Assembly: GCA_025201865.1 (NCBI GenBank)
Contig: MU602729.1
Coordinates: forward strand, 44,081 to 60,922
DNA: 16,842 nucleotides
Origin: Ramicandelaber brevisporus
Taxonomy: Eukaryota > Kickxellomycota > Ramicandelaberales > Ramicandelaberaceae
Direction: 5' to 3'
This document shows positions 7,383 to 14,960 of this stretch, piece by piece. The notes beneath the pieces were generated by a model. That model saw only the letters and a program-made list of their open reading frames with translations, did no database searches and was not told the origin of the DNA. The position numbers and the translations under genes were made by a program. Position 1 is the first letter of the stretch. Each line of letters begins with the position of its first letter.

Positions 7383-9830
7383 ATGATCCAAAGGTCGTCA
7401 ACAACCTTCGCACGGCAATCGCTACCATTGTCTGGCCTGCGGATAGCTACATCGGCTCTGTCAGCAGTGCCAATGTTACTGCTACCTGTTTCGAGATCTC
7501 GATTAGTGACAGCTGCTGCAACCACTGTTGCGCTCAGATCAGAGCGGCTATTTGCGACGTCTGCAGCTTCAGATAAACATTCGACAAAAGAGACTCGGCC
7601 GCGACGAATACGATGGCATCCATTTGAACGGCAGTGGTTCTTTGAAAGCATATATTCAGCCACAGATGGATGCTCACGAGCTGTTCTATGGGAAGATGTT
7701 TATAAAGAGTACGAGAAAAGACGCCGTGCATACATTGACACGCTTGATTCGACGCAACATCAACAGCAACAGAAGCAGCAACAACTACATCAACAACTAC
7801 AGCAGCATGCAGAGTCCACAGAGGAGCAGTACATTCCAGTTGAGCGAACAGTATCTGCAATGACAACACTGTTTGGTAAGATTGTAATGTTATTTGGAAC
7901 GAGGAGAAGGGTGGTTGTAGGGGATGGAGTTGTGATATCATCCTCATTCTGTGAACAGTTTAGACACATTCTGGAAACAGTCAAAGAGAATATGGAGGAG
8001 AACACGAATGAACCATATGATAAACCTAAGTCAATGAAGCTGGAAAATGCAATAATAATAAAGAAACAGGTAATGGAGTTTGCAAAGAACAATAGACTAC
8101 GGCCAGTTGTTGGCTCATCCTTTAACATCAACACATTACTTCTCTCTAATAGTGGTATTACCAATAACACCAATATCACCAACATTGGCAGTAGCAGTAG
8201 CAATTCAAATGACACTGATATTATTATGTCAAGTCGCCAGAATTCTCCAAATTTTGCAATCGATGGAGTAGATGGAGGTGTGACTGACTTAGATATCGAT
8301 AATGTTATTGATATTGACAATGACACTGGCATTGATTCTAAGCTTCGCTCCAAAAGACGACTATTTTGGTCACATCCAGAAGATTTGAAACTGCAGGAGA
8401 TTGTGGAAAAAATGTCACAGGAATCACTTAGAAAGCGATTCATCAGTCATTTGAAGGATGAGCAGCGCTCAAGACTGCGCTATAAAAGAGCAAAACGGCG
8501 CTCAGATGACGATAAAATCAATGTGACTGAGCCAGTTATTGAGGTATCGTCGGATGGATATCTTGATTTGAAAAGATGGGTTAGCTGGGGGAAAGTAGCT
8601 GATGAGTTGGGCAGTGGAAGATCAGGTGAGGCTTGCAGAAGAAGATATGAAGTATTGGAGTTTTTACGATCTCAGCCAGTTAATACTCGGGATATGTCAA
8701 TTTTACCTCCAGCAGAGTCACCAACTTTAGCAATACAATCAACTAGTGTAACAGTCACTGGTGAACATGGCTTGGTTGTTGATCAACATGAGATTATTCG
8801 TAGAAACTGGGCAAGCCATCAACTATTCCGTAGTATGAAATCTTATAAGGATCAAATATTATCATCTTTGGATAAATTGGATAAAGTTTGGGATCAACAT
8901 CATGAACAACAGCAGCTACAGCAACAGCAACTGCAGCTACAACAGCTTGACACATTTCTCACTCAGCTGCCGCTTAACGAGTCTGTTGATACAAGCATAC
9001 AGCCATCCAAACTACACAGCCCAAAGCTACAGAAACAACCAACTAAAAATGAAGCGCACATTCAACTACTCCGTGAGACAGTTGGTGCTGCAACCAGAGC
9101 TGTTGTTAGAAAATGGACACCGGAAGAAGATAAAATATTGAAATTGTTTGTAGAAACTCACGGCCATAAATGGCAAGCTGCTTCTCAATTGTTACCTGGA
9201 AGATCGAAGGCCAGCTGTTACTGTAGATGGGTTTACTCATTAAGTCCAGATTGTAACAAAGAAGACTGGACTGAGGCTGAAATTGAGCGCCTGGTTTACA
9301 TTGTTCGCAGATTGCATCCATCTGCATTTTACTTGAAGTGGCAGCCTGATGTGGATCTTCCCGCGATTGTTGGCAAAGTCCCACAGCCGCCGGCTGATGA
9401 TCCACATCTGGCAACACTGGTTGATGAGGAAATTGCAAAGCACAAGCAGTCCAAAAATGGCCAGACCAGAGGCAAGCTAACATCAGCGCACTGGGGCACA
9501 ATCGCCAAGTTGCATGGCAATGGCCGACCGCTGGATCAATGCAAAACTCGATTTTCCACTCACCTTTACAGCATTGCCCGGCAACATGGCTTGGTGTTTA
9601 GCGGACCATGGACTGCCGATGAAGACGCCCGCCTGGTTGATGCCGTCAAGACCATTTACAAAGGTGCACTTAATGCAACTGCAACCGCTGGCAGCGACAA
9701 GGAGAGCTTGACATTACAGCAGATGCATACTTGGCAAGCAGTCGCTCAACTTGTTGGTACTCGGTCGATGCGATACTGCCGTTCTCGGTGGATGCGTATG
9801 CATGCAAAGAATCACAACTTGGACCTTTAA
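7383..9830 (+). CDS. Multi-SANT/Myb protein with mitochondrial presequence
   Basis: 815 residues, intronless as read; the ATG is the first after an in-frame TAA 10 bp upstream. Residues 1-53 contain no Asp or Glu, with Arg at 4, 11, 20, 38, 40 and 52 and many Ser, Thr and Ala, typical of a mitochondrial presequence. RLFATSAASD (55-64) fits the R-x-F-x-x-S two-step processing motif, which would leave K65 as the mature start. Then come a degenerate SANT-like segment (about 77-115), a split one (about 328-425), a canonical Myb repeat (576-618, starting RKWTPEEDKIL), one with a large insert (627-727) and a last repeat (739-806, GPWTADEDARLV). Each keeps a helix-turn-helix end such as ASCYCRWVYSL or YCRSRW. 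Gln-rich and Asn/Asp-rich spacers separate them. DNA binding follows from the fold; mitochondrial location is inference. A nuclear Myb factor is the alternative. Confidence 0.8.
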   Translation: MIQRSSTTFARQSLPLSGLRIATSALSAVPMLLLPVSRSRLVTAAATTVALRSERLFATSAASDKHSTKETRPRRIRWHPFERQWFFESIYSATDGCSRAVLWEDVYKEYEKRRRAYIDTLDSTQHQQQQKQQQLHQQLQQHAESTEEQYIPVERTVSAMTTLFGKIVMLFGTRRRVVVGDGVVISSSFCEQFRHILETVKENMEENTNEPYDKPKSMKLENAIIIKKQVMEFAKNNRLRPVVGSSFNINTLLLSNSGITNNTNITNIGSSSSNSNDTDIIMSSRQNSPNFAIDGVDGGVTDLDIDNVIDIDNDTGIDSKLRSKRRLFWSHPEDLKLQEIVEKMSQESLRKRFISHLKDEQRSRLRYKRAKRRSDDDKINVTEPVIEVSSDGYLDLKRWVSWGKVADELGSGRSGEACRRRYEVLEFLRSQPVNTRDMSILPPAESPTLAIQSTSVTVTGEHGLVVDQHEIIRRNWASHQLFRSMKSYKDQILSSLDKLDKVWDQHHEQQQLQQQQLQLQQLDTFLTQLPLNESVDTSIQPSKLHSPKLQKQPTKNEAHIQLLRETVGAATRAVVRKWTPEEDKILKLFVETHGHKWQAASQLLPGRSKASCYCRWVYSLSPDCNKEDWTEAEIERLVYIVRRLHPSAFYLKWQPDVDLPAIVGKVPQPPADDPHLATLVDEEIAKHKQSKNGQTRGKLTSAHWGTIAKLHGNGRPLDQCKTRFSTHLYSIARQHGLVFSGPWTADEDARLVDAVKTIYKGALNATATAGSDKESLTLQQMHTWQAVAQLVGTRSMRYCRSRWMRMHAKNHNLDL

Positions 9831-9832
9831 AA

Positions 9833-9838
9833 AATAAA
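9833..9838 (+). terminator. AATAAA polyadenylation signal
   Basis: A perfect AATAAA begins three bases after the stop codon of the Myb-type gene. If it is used, the 3' UTR is extremely short. Confidence 0.4.
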
Positions 9839-10165
9839 CAAAAAAGTAACAATTGCTGCTGTTGTTAGAGTAATAGCAGAGTTACACCAATTAATACCTC
9901 CTCTTTCCGCTTTAATCATTTTTAGATACTCTTGTGTAATCACTTTTATAGTTTTTGTGTAAAAGTAAGGCTTGGGTGAGGGAGACCGCGTTTGTGACCA
10001 TTAGCGGTGGCGTTGGTTAGTGTAGAAACCGCGTGGTTTAGTGTACTGCGGCGCACAGGCTTTTCTTGCATCAAACACTTAGCTTCAACAATGTCCGGCT
10101 GCAAGTTCTGTATGACCCTGATGATCAACTTTGTGTATAGTGTTCGCCGGAATGTTCTCGTAGCC

Positions 10166-10237
10166 CTTTTTCTTTTCTTTTCTTTTCTTTACTTTTCTTT
10201 TCTTTTCCTTTCTTTTCTTTTCTTTTCTTTTTCTTTT
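10166..10237 (+). repeat. TCTTT/TTTTC pyrimidine tract
   Basis: About 72 bases of almost uninterrupted TCTTT repeat, with one A and a few phase slips. The + strand is all pyrimidine apart from that A, so the duplex is a homopurine-homopyrimidine tract. Confidence 0.9.
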
Positions 10238-10671
10238 ATCGAAGGATGTTGCTGCTGCAACTGCAAGTGTAACAAGGTTGCCAGAATCGAAGCCTACGAG
10301 AGGTTACGATCGATGTTAGTATCTTTCAGGTTGAATTACGCGTCAAGTTGATGGTTTGCTTTTTGACTTTTGCCAGCCTTTTTTAACGACTATTTGTGGA
10401 CAATTCGTGGTGATATTTTTATAATCGATGTTGCCGTTTCGGGATACGAAGATAAGAATGCGAGTGGCGCCTGTTTTAGAAACACCATTACGACAGCGGC
10501 TTCCGCGAAAAAGTGTGTGTGGATCGGCAGCGAAAGCAGCAACGAAAGCAGCGACGGTAGTCATAATTACGTTTTTTTGTGCTGCAGTCACAAGAGAGAG
10601 AATGGAGTGGAGGTGGACTGGAGGCTTTCACTGCTGCGGTATTTCCGGTGGTCAAAAGACAGTCCCACTCT

Positions 10672-10691
10672 CACACACACACACACACACA
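10672..10691 (+). repeat. CA dinucleotide microsatellite
   Basis: An uninterrupted run of about ten CA dinucleotides, followed about 30 bp later by a second, interrupted CA/ACA-rich run (10721-10746). Confidence 0.9.
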
Positions 10692-10692
10692 T

Positions 10693-10714
10693 ATTTTTCG
10701 CCCATTTTTCGCCC
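10693..10714 (+). repeat. Perfect tandem duplication of ATTTTTCGCCC
   Basis: Two adjacent identical 11-bp copies lie at 10693-10703 and 10704-10714. The reverse complement contains GGCGAAA, which is close to, but not a perfect match for, E2F/SBF-type cell-cycle sites. A regulatory role is speculative. Confidence 0.6.
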
Positions 10715-11079
10715 CATTCACCCACACAACACACAACACACACACAGTGCAGACTAGGCTCCACGCGATTCACCGTGAATAGACACAGTCTTTTTATACA
10801 CATCCATAGAGAGAGAGGAAAATAGAATAATTACTTTTATTTTTAAACCTTTAAGGAATTTTTGGCGGCAAAACAACCCCCAAAGAGAATGCAAATTTGA
10901 CATACGCCCACAACAGAGAAGAGAGGAGAGAAAGAGAGTTGAGCACACACACGCACACTGGCACTCACACTTGCATGCCAAGTGAGTCGGTTGTTGCTGC
11001 GATAATCGAATCTGGACGGCTGTTGTTCGTCCGTTCGTCCATCCGTTCCGGACACAGTGATGTTAGACACGCTTCACTG

Positions 11080-11089
11080 TATAAAAAGG
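11080..11089 (+). promoter_or_regulatory. TATA box of the wall-protein gene
   Basis: TATAAAAAGG is a near-ideal TATA box 175 bp upstream of the ATG at 11255. It is followed by a CT-rich stretch (11120-11170) where transcription could start. It is the clearest core promoter in the window and fits a strongly or inducibly expressed gene with C-rich codon choice. Confidence 0.6.
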
Positions 11090-11254
11090 TCAACACTGTC
11101 GCCTTCCAGCTGCAGCTACATCGACACACTCTTCGTCCCTCCATTCTATTCTTCTTCAGTCCTTTTTTTGCCTCCATACATTACTTCACTGTTTATAACA
11201 TAAAGCATCAGTAGCCTTAACGCAAACATCACTGCCCATTTTTCAGTCACAAAC

Positions 11255-12736
11255 ATGAAGGTTACCTCCATTGCTTTGCTCGTTGCTGCAGCCTGTGCGA
11301 CGGCCGTCTCGGCTCAGGCTCCACCACCACCACCTCCTCCTATCTCCCCGCCTCCAATTTCTCCTCCTCCAATTTCCCCGAGCTCGGGATATAGTTCACC
11401 ACCCGGCCCGAGCTCGAGCTACGGACCAAGCTCGTCGTCAAGCTCGAGCTACTACGGATCAAGCTCTTCGTCCAGCTCAAGCTACGGTCCAAGCTCTCCA
11501 CCACCACCATCTAGCTCCAGCTACGGCCCAAGCTCCCCGCCACCACCAAGCTCGAGCCCGTGCACCACTTCCTCGTACAAGCCAACACCCCCATCGAGCT
11601 ATAAGCCAACGCCCCCATCGAGCTACAAGCCGACACCCCCATCGTCCAGCTATGTGCCACCGCCAAGCTCGAGCCCGTGCACCACTTCCTCATACGTCCC
11701 ACCACCATCGTCCAGCCCGTGCACAACATCTTCGTACGTTCCACCACCATCGTCTTACGTGCCACCACCATCGAGCTACATTCCACCATCGTCCCCAGCT
11801 AGCTGCCCATACGTTCCACCAATCACAATCACTGTGCCAAGCACGGTCATCCAGACTGCCACCTCGACCTGCACCGTGACCGCCACGAACACTGTGACCG
11901 TTCCAGGCGCCAATGCCACAGTCACTGAAACCGCCACGGCAACCAAGACCGTGAACGCAACCGTGACTGAGACTGCCACCTCAACCGTGACGCAGTCGTC
12001 AGTTTACAACGCGACCGTCACTGTGACCGCTCCACCAAGCACTGCCACTGTCACCACAACAGCAGTTAACACTGTGACATCCACCGTGCCAGGCTCCGTT
12101 GTTACCACGACTTGCACCACGACCAGAGATGTCTGCGCTCCAACAGCTACTGTCTTGTTCACGAAGACCATCTGCGACACGCCACCAGTGTACACCCCAC
12201 CTGCCAGCTCTTACTCTCCACCACCGGTCACCTCGTACACGCCGCCAGTGATCTCGTACACGCCTGTTCCTCCACCGTCGTACACTCCTGTTCCTCCACC
12301 ATCGTACACACCACCTCCAGTCAGCTCCAGCACACCATGCTCGACTACTCCTGTCCCATCATCCTCGTACGGACCACCACCACCGCCACCACCTCCACCA
12401 TCGTCGTACAAGCCACACCCACCATCGTCGTCATACGGCCCACCACCACCTCCTCCATCGTCGTCTTCATATGGCCCACCGCCACCACCACCATCCAGCT
12501 ACAGCGTCCCACCACCCCCATCGTCCAGCCCATGCACCACTAGCAGCTCCAAGCCAACCTACACCCCAACTCTCCCTCCGTACTCTCCATCCAGCCCGCC
12601 AACCCTCCCTCCGTACTCCCCATCCAAGCCCAGCTACACTGTGAGCCCACCACCAACCTACACAGTCAAGCCACCGACTCAGCCAACCTACTCGATTCTC
12701 CCGGTGACCCCATACGCTGGCACTGGTCCGCTCTAA
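11255..12736 (+). CDS. Secreted extensin-like Pro/Ser/Tyr-rich wall protein
   Basis: 493 residues. A signal peptide covers 1-20 (MKVTSIALLVAAACATAVSA, probable cut before QAPPP). The mature protein has three parts: a Pro/Ser/Tyr-rich block (about 21-187) with SSYGPSS, PPPSSSPCTTSSY and three tandem SYKPTPPS units; a Thr/Val-rich block (about 188-300) of alternating T-V with three NATVT sequons (N-glycosylation sites) and several Cys; and a second Pro-rich block (about 308-493) with SYTPVPPP, SSYGPPPPPP and another PCTTSS. The composition suggests a heavily O-glycosylated, rod-like wall or spore-coat protein. Tyr in Pro-rich repeats recalls plant extensins, probably by convergence. No GPI-type tail is seen (it ends YAGTGPL), so attachment may be by disulfide, Tyr cross-link or sugar. 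Codons are strongly C-ending. Confidence 0.85.
   Translation: MKVTSIALLVAAACATAVSAQAPPPPPPPISPPPISPPPISPSSGYSSPPGPSSSYGPSSSSSSSYYGSSSSSSSSYGPSSPPPPSSSSYGPSSPPPPSSSPCTTSSYKPTPPSSYKPTPPSSYKPTPPSSSYVPPPSSSPCTTSSYVPPPSSSPCTTSSYVPPPSSYVPPPSSYIPPSSPASCPYVPPITITVPSTVIQTATSTCTVTATNTVTVPGANATVTETATATKTVNATVTETATSTVTQSSVYNATVTVTAPPSTATVTTTAVNTVTSTVPGSVVTTTCTTTRDVCAPTATVLFTKTICDTPPVYTPPASSYSPPPVTSYTPPVISYTPVPPPSYTPVPPPSYTPPPVSSSTPCSTTPVPSSSYGPPPPPPPPPSSYKPHPPSSSYGPPPPPPSSSSYGPPPPPPSSYSVPPPPSSSPCTTSSSKPTYTPTLPPYSPSSPPTLPPYSPSKPSYTVSPPPTYTVKPPTQPTYSILPVTPYAGTGPL
11573..11644 (+). repeat. Three tandem 24-bp units encoding SYKPTPPS
   Basis: Three adjacent 24-bp units encode the same octapeptide, with synonymous differences between copies (TCG/AGC, TAC/TAT, CCA/CCG, ACA/ACG). 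The protein repeat is conserved while the DNA has drifted. Confidence 0.9.
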
Positions 12737-13164
12737 ATAACTAGAGCTTAACGACCTATCACCATCACCATCAACATCCTTTATCAGTATATCCCTCATC
12801 AGTATTACCCCCTCCTTCCTTTGTACTTGACCTTGTCTCATAATTTCTCGGTTACATTTCCTGTCTTTTCACCATTCCTTGTATAGTTTTGACAACTAAT
12901 CCATCACCTACCATACATCTCCAATCTTTCCTCGTACATACTTCTTCATCTCTCTCTCTCTATACCGGTTTATTTTTATTCGTTCGCTGCCGTGCAGCTT
13001 CTTTTCTCTTTCTTCATCTTCTCATAAGCAACATCCTTTTTAGCAACCACAATTTTTCTCATTGCAGTTCATCTTCGTCATTAAGTTTTTTCATCTATTA
13101 TTATTTTCACTATTAGTTTTTAAAAGTGTCTATTTGGCGGGCAAAATATATTAATGCAGTTGAA

Positions 13165-13359
13165 ATGCTTAGTAATGTGCATGACACAGAGGCGTTGTCA
13201 TCTCGGGACGCCAAGAATGCTTGGGATCGGATTGTTCAGAGAATTCTCATAATTGACTCGCGATCTGTCACATCTGCTGAGTTTGCAGAGCATGATCCTA
13301 TTCTAAATTTACAGCGGAGTACAATGTCAAATATCATGATACCCACATTTGGGACATGA
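13165..13359 (+). pseudogene. Possible short ORF or gene remnant
   Basis: From the ATG at 13165 a 64-residue frame reads MLSNVHDTEALSSRDAKNAW and continues through RIVQRILIIDSRSV to a TGA at 13357-13359. The frame is open back to 13117. Its amino-acid composition is balanced and unlike the low-complexity translations around it. After the stop, other frames stay open over short distances (13356-13547), so it could be an exon or a decayed gene. I do not recognise the protein, and no convincing splice pair rescues it. A chance ORF is a real alternative. Confidence 0.25.
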
Positions 13360-13588
13360 GTATGGCATTTTGCAAATGGAAGGCAAAGAGAGATGCAGCA
13401 GAAACAGCAGCAGCAACAGCAAATGAAATGCATGCGGAAAGGTACTCTCATCCGTTTCCAGATCATATGCTGCTGCTGTTGCTGCTGCGCTGGGAGAATC
13501 TACAGCGGTCTCGGGTCATCCGAGTGTTGCATTCACTGAGTTTGTAGGAATCCACATGATCATTCTCATTCTCATTCATTCTCCTTTT

Positions 13589-13608
13589 CTCTCTCTCTCT
13601 CTCTCTCT
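13589..13608 (+). repeat. (CT)10 microsatellite
   Basis: Ten perfect CT dinucleotides lie about 200 bp upstream of the hydrolase start codon. Confidence 0.9.
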
Positions 13609-13814
13609 GTATATTGTTCGACTCGCATTTGTCCTCAGTCCGCTTTCGGTGATTCTCCTTTTTCAGTCTCCTCGATTCACTGACATACATCTGCTCACTG
13701 ACGTGCATATTCACAGCTTCACAACACAAGTACGAACACAAACACGAATACACAACACGAATACTGAACACAGCACAGCACAACGCAGCACACTTTGACC
13801 AAAGTCTTCAATCA

Positions 13815-14858
13815 ATGGACTGGCCGTGGAGCGAAAAACGATACAGTGTCAATGCCTCAACTGCACCATACAAGATAGCTGTCCTCGAGTGCACGCCAGC
13901 TGCTCAGCTGCAGGACACTGCGCGGACACAGCTGACACCCGTCACGATGGTGCTTGCACAGGCCGTCTACCTCCCCAAGGAGTGCTGGTATCCCAGTATG
14001 CGTGGAATCCTCCAGAATCAGGCAGTTGTCAACGGCTGGTATATTGAGCGCTTTGTGCTGTTTGACCATCGCAACCATGCCGACTCTGCACTGCTCAACA
14101 GTGAGCAGTACTCGCCATACAAGAGTGTCGACGAAGTGCCCGAATCAACCAAGTTCTGTTGGTTTGATGCTGCTCGCGACTTGAACTGCGTTATTGGTTC
14201 CCTAAACCTATGCAATCAAAGTGGCCGCAGATCCAAGGTTGTCGGAATGGGTGGATCAATGGGTGCTGCGATTTTGGTGCTGGCTGAAGCTATGCGGCCG
14301 TCCACATTTGATGCTCTAGTGATGCTGGATCCGGGGTGCTCGCCGTTCACTATACTCGAGGTTCCAGATCCAACATTCAGAGCAGCTGTGTTTGCATTGC
14401 ACAGAAAATCAAAGTGGCCATCAAAACAAGCTGCGCTCGAGTATATCAACAAGAACAGATTCTATTTGCGGTGGACTCAAACAGCACGTGATCTTTTTGT
14501 AGAGTATGGAACGCATGTTGTCAAATCGGCAGATGGCACAGAAACTGTCGAACTAAAGACACTGCCGCTGCAAGAAGCCATGGCTTATATCGGTGGTGGT
14601 ATGTCTTCGAATGCTGCATTTTGGTTTGTTCAAAAGCAGCTTGCTCTGCCCAAGCTGATGGTGCACTCAAAGACAAGTGATTTTATTCCGGTTGAGGACG
14701 GTAGAGAGCTGGTCAGAATGTGCATGAATACGACTGGAGCAGAGATTGACAAAGGTGGTCATCTGATGGCCCTCAACACGCCAGATGAAGTGGCTGAAGT
14801 TACATCCCGGTTCTTAACAGCCACATTCGCAGCTGACTCGATTAAATCTCAACTTTAA
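13815..14858 (+). CDS. Lpx1-like alpha/beta hydrolase, possible peroxisomal lipase/esterase
   Basis: 347 residues, intronless. The nucleophile elbow is GGSMGA with Ser148. Upstream, FVLFDHRNHADSALLN (80-95) and CWFDAARDL (115-123) match the layout of yeast Lpx1 (D-x-x-NH-x-DSA, then W-x-D-x-ARD), a peroxisomal triacylglycerol lipase; the related AKT2-type fungal hydrolases share it. After the nucleophile come MLDPG (170-174), KTSDFIPVEDG (286-296, a candidate acid at D289) and GGHLMALNTPDEV (314-326, catalytic His316). The C-terminus is SQL, a non-canonical relative of the SKL peroxisomal signal, preceded by Lys344. Substrate and location are inference. It is convergent with the Rmd5 gene with a 102-bp spacer. 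Confidence 0.75.
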   Translation: MDWPWSEKRYSVNASTAPYKIAVLECTPAAQLQDTARTQLTPVTMVLAQAVYLPKECWYPSMRGILQNQAVVNGWYIERFVLFDHRNHADSALLNSEQYSPYKSVDEVPESTKFCWFDAARDLNCVIGSLNLCNQSGRRSKVVGMGGSMGAAILVLAEAMRPSTFDALVMLDPGCSPFTILEVPDPTFRAAVFALHRKSKWPSKQAALEYINKNRFYLRWTQTARDLFVEYGTHVVKSADGTETVELKTLPLQEAMAYIGGGMSSNAAFWFVQKQLALPKLMVHSKTSDFIPVEDGRELVRMCMNTTGAEIDKGGHLMALNTPDEVAEVTSRFLTATFAADSIKSQL

Positions 14859-14883
14859 CCTGATGCTTTGAATTTGTTTGTTG

Positions 14884-14889
14884 ATTAAA
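14884..14889 (+). terminator. ATTAAA polyadenylation signal
   Basis: ATTAAA lies 25 bp after the hydrolase stop codon within the 102-bp convergent spacer (14859-14960). The rest of that spacer is GA-rich on the + strand and pyrimidine-rich in the direction of the Rmd5 transcript. The two 3' UTRs probably overlap. Confidence 0.35.
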
Positions 14890-14960
14890 AGAAAATTGCA
14901 ATGGAGGAAAAAAGAATACAGTGGAGGAGGGGAGGTGGATGTGAGTGTGAGTTAAGGTGG

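Larger units (their letters stand above)
9831..11254 (+). promoter_or_regulatory. 1.4-kb low-complexity region upstream of the wall-protein gene
   Basis: I find no convincing gene in this stretch; the open frames are short, repeat-derived or lack an ATG. In order it holds an AT-rich 3' flank (9831-9960), a mixed-composition block (9960-10165), a TCTTT pyrimidine tract (10166-10237), mixed sequence with an ACGCGT hexamer at 10338-10343, a CA dinucleotide run and an ATTTTTCGCCC tandem duplication (10672-10714), further CA-rich and GA-rich tracts (10721-10970), a TATA box (11080-11089) and a CT-rich leader. The placement suggests a large regulated promoter for the secreted protein at 11255. An unannotated non-coding transcript cannot be excluded. 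Confidence 0.4.
12737..13814 (+). promoter_or_regulatory. 1.1-kb spacer after the wall-protein gene
   Basis: This stretch holds the 3' flank of the wall-protein gene (CATCAC-rich near 12760-12770), then a T/C-rich region to about 13120 with no reading frame of interest. Next comes a more protein-like segment (13117-13550; see the 13165 entry), then CATTCT repeats and a (CT)10 run (13589-13608), and finally CA-rich sequence just before the hydrolase gene. The last 250 bp are the likely hydrolase promoter; no clear TATA box was found. Confidence 0.4.

Noticed and set aside
7876-7980. Possible in-frame intron (GTAAG donor, CAG acceptor, 105 nt) in the Myb-type gene
   Set aside because: The segment has no stop codon and reads as plausible protein, there is no good branch site, and other acceptors give frameshifts. 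RNA-seq would settle it.
7790-8443. 217-codon open frame antisense to the Myb-type gene
   Set aside because: It is Ser/Leu/Ile-rich with no domain, and is explained as the mirror of the Asn/Asp-rich linker of the sense protein.
10268-10302. T-arm-like sequence (minus-strand CTTCGATTC) suggesting a tRNA
   Set aside because: The flanks do not pair into a T stem, and no matching A box, acceptor stem or anticodon arm could be found.
10370-10825. Overlapping open frames of 100-150 codons in the 1.4-kb spacer
   Set aside because: Much of their length is translation of CA and GA repeats, no family features are present, and the overlapping frames are equally open.
11511-12841. Several long antisense frames across the wall-protein gene
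   Set aside because: They are Gly/Val/Trp-rich mirrors of Pro and Ser codon repeats and overlap one another in different frames.
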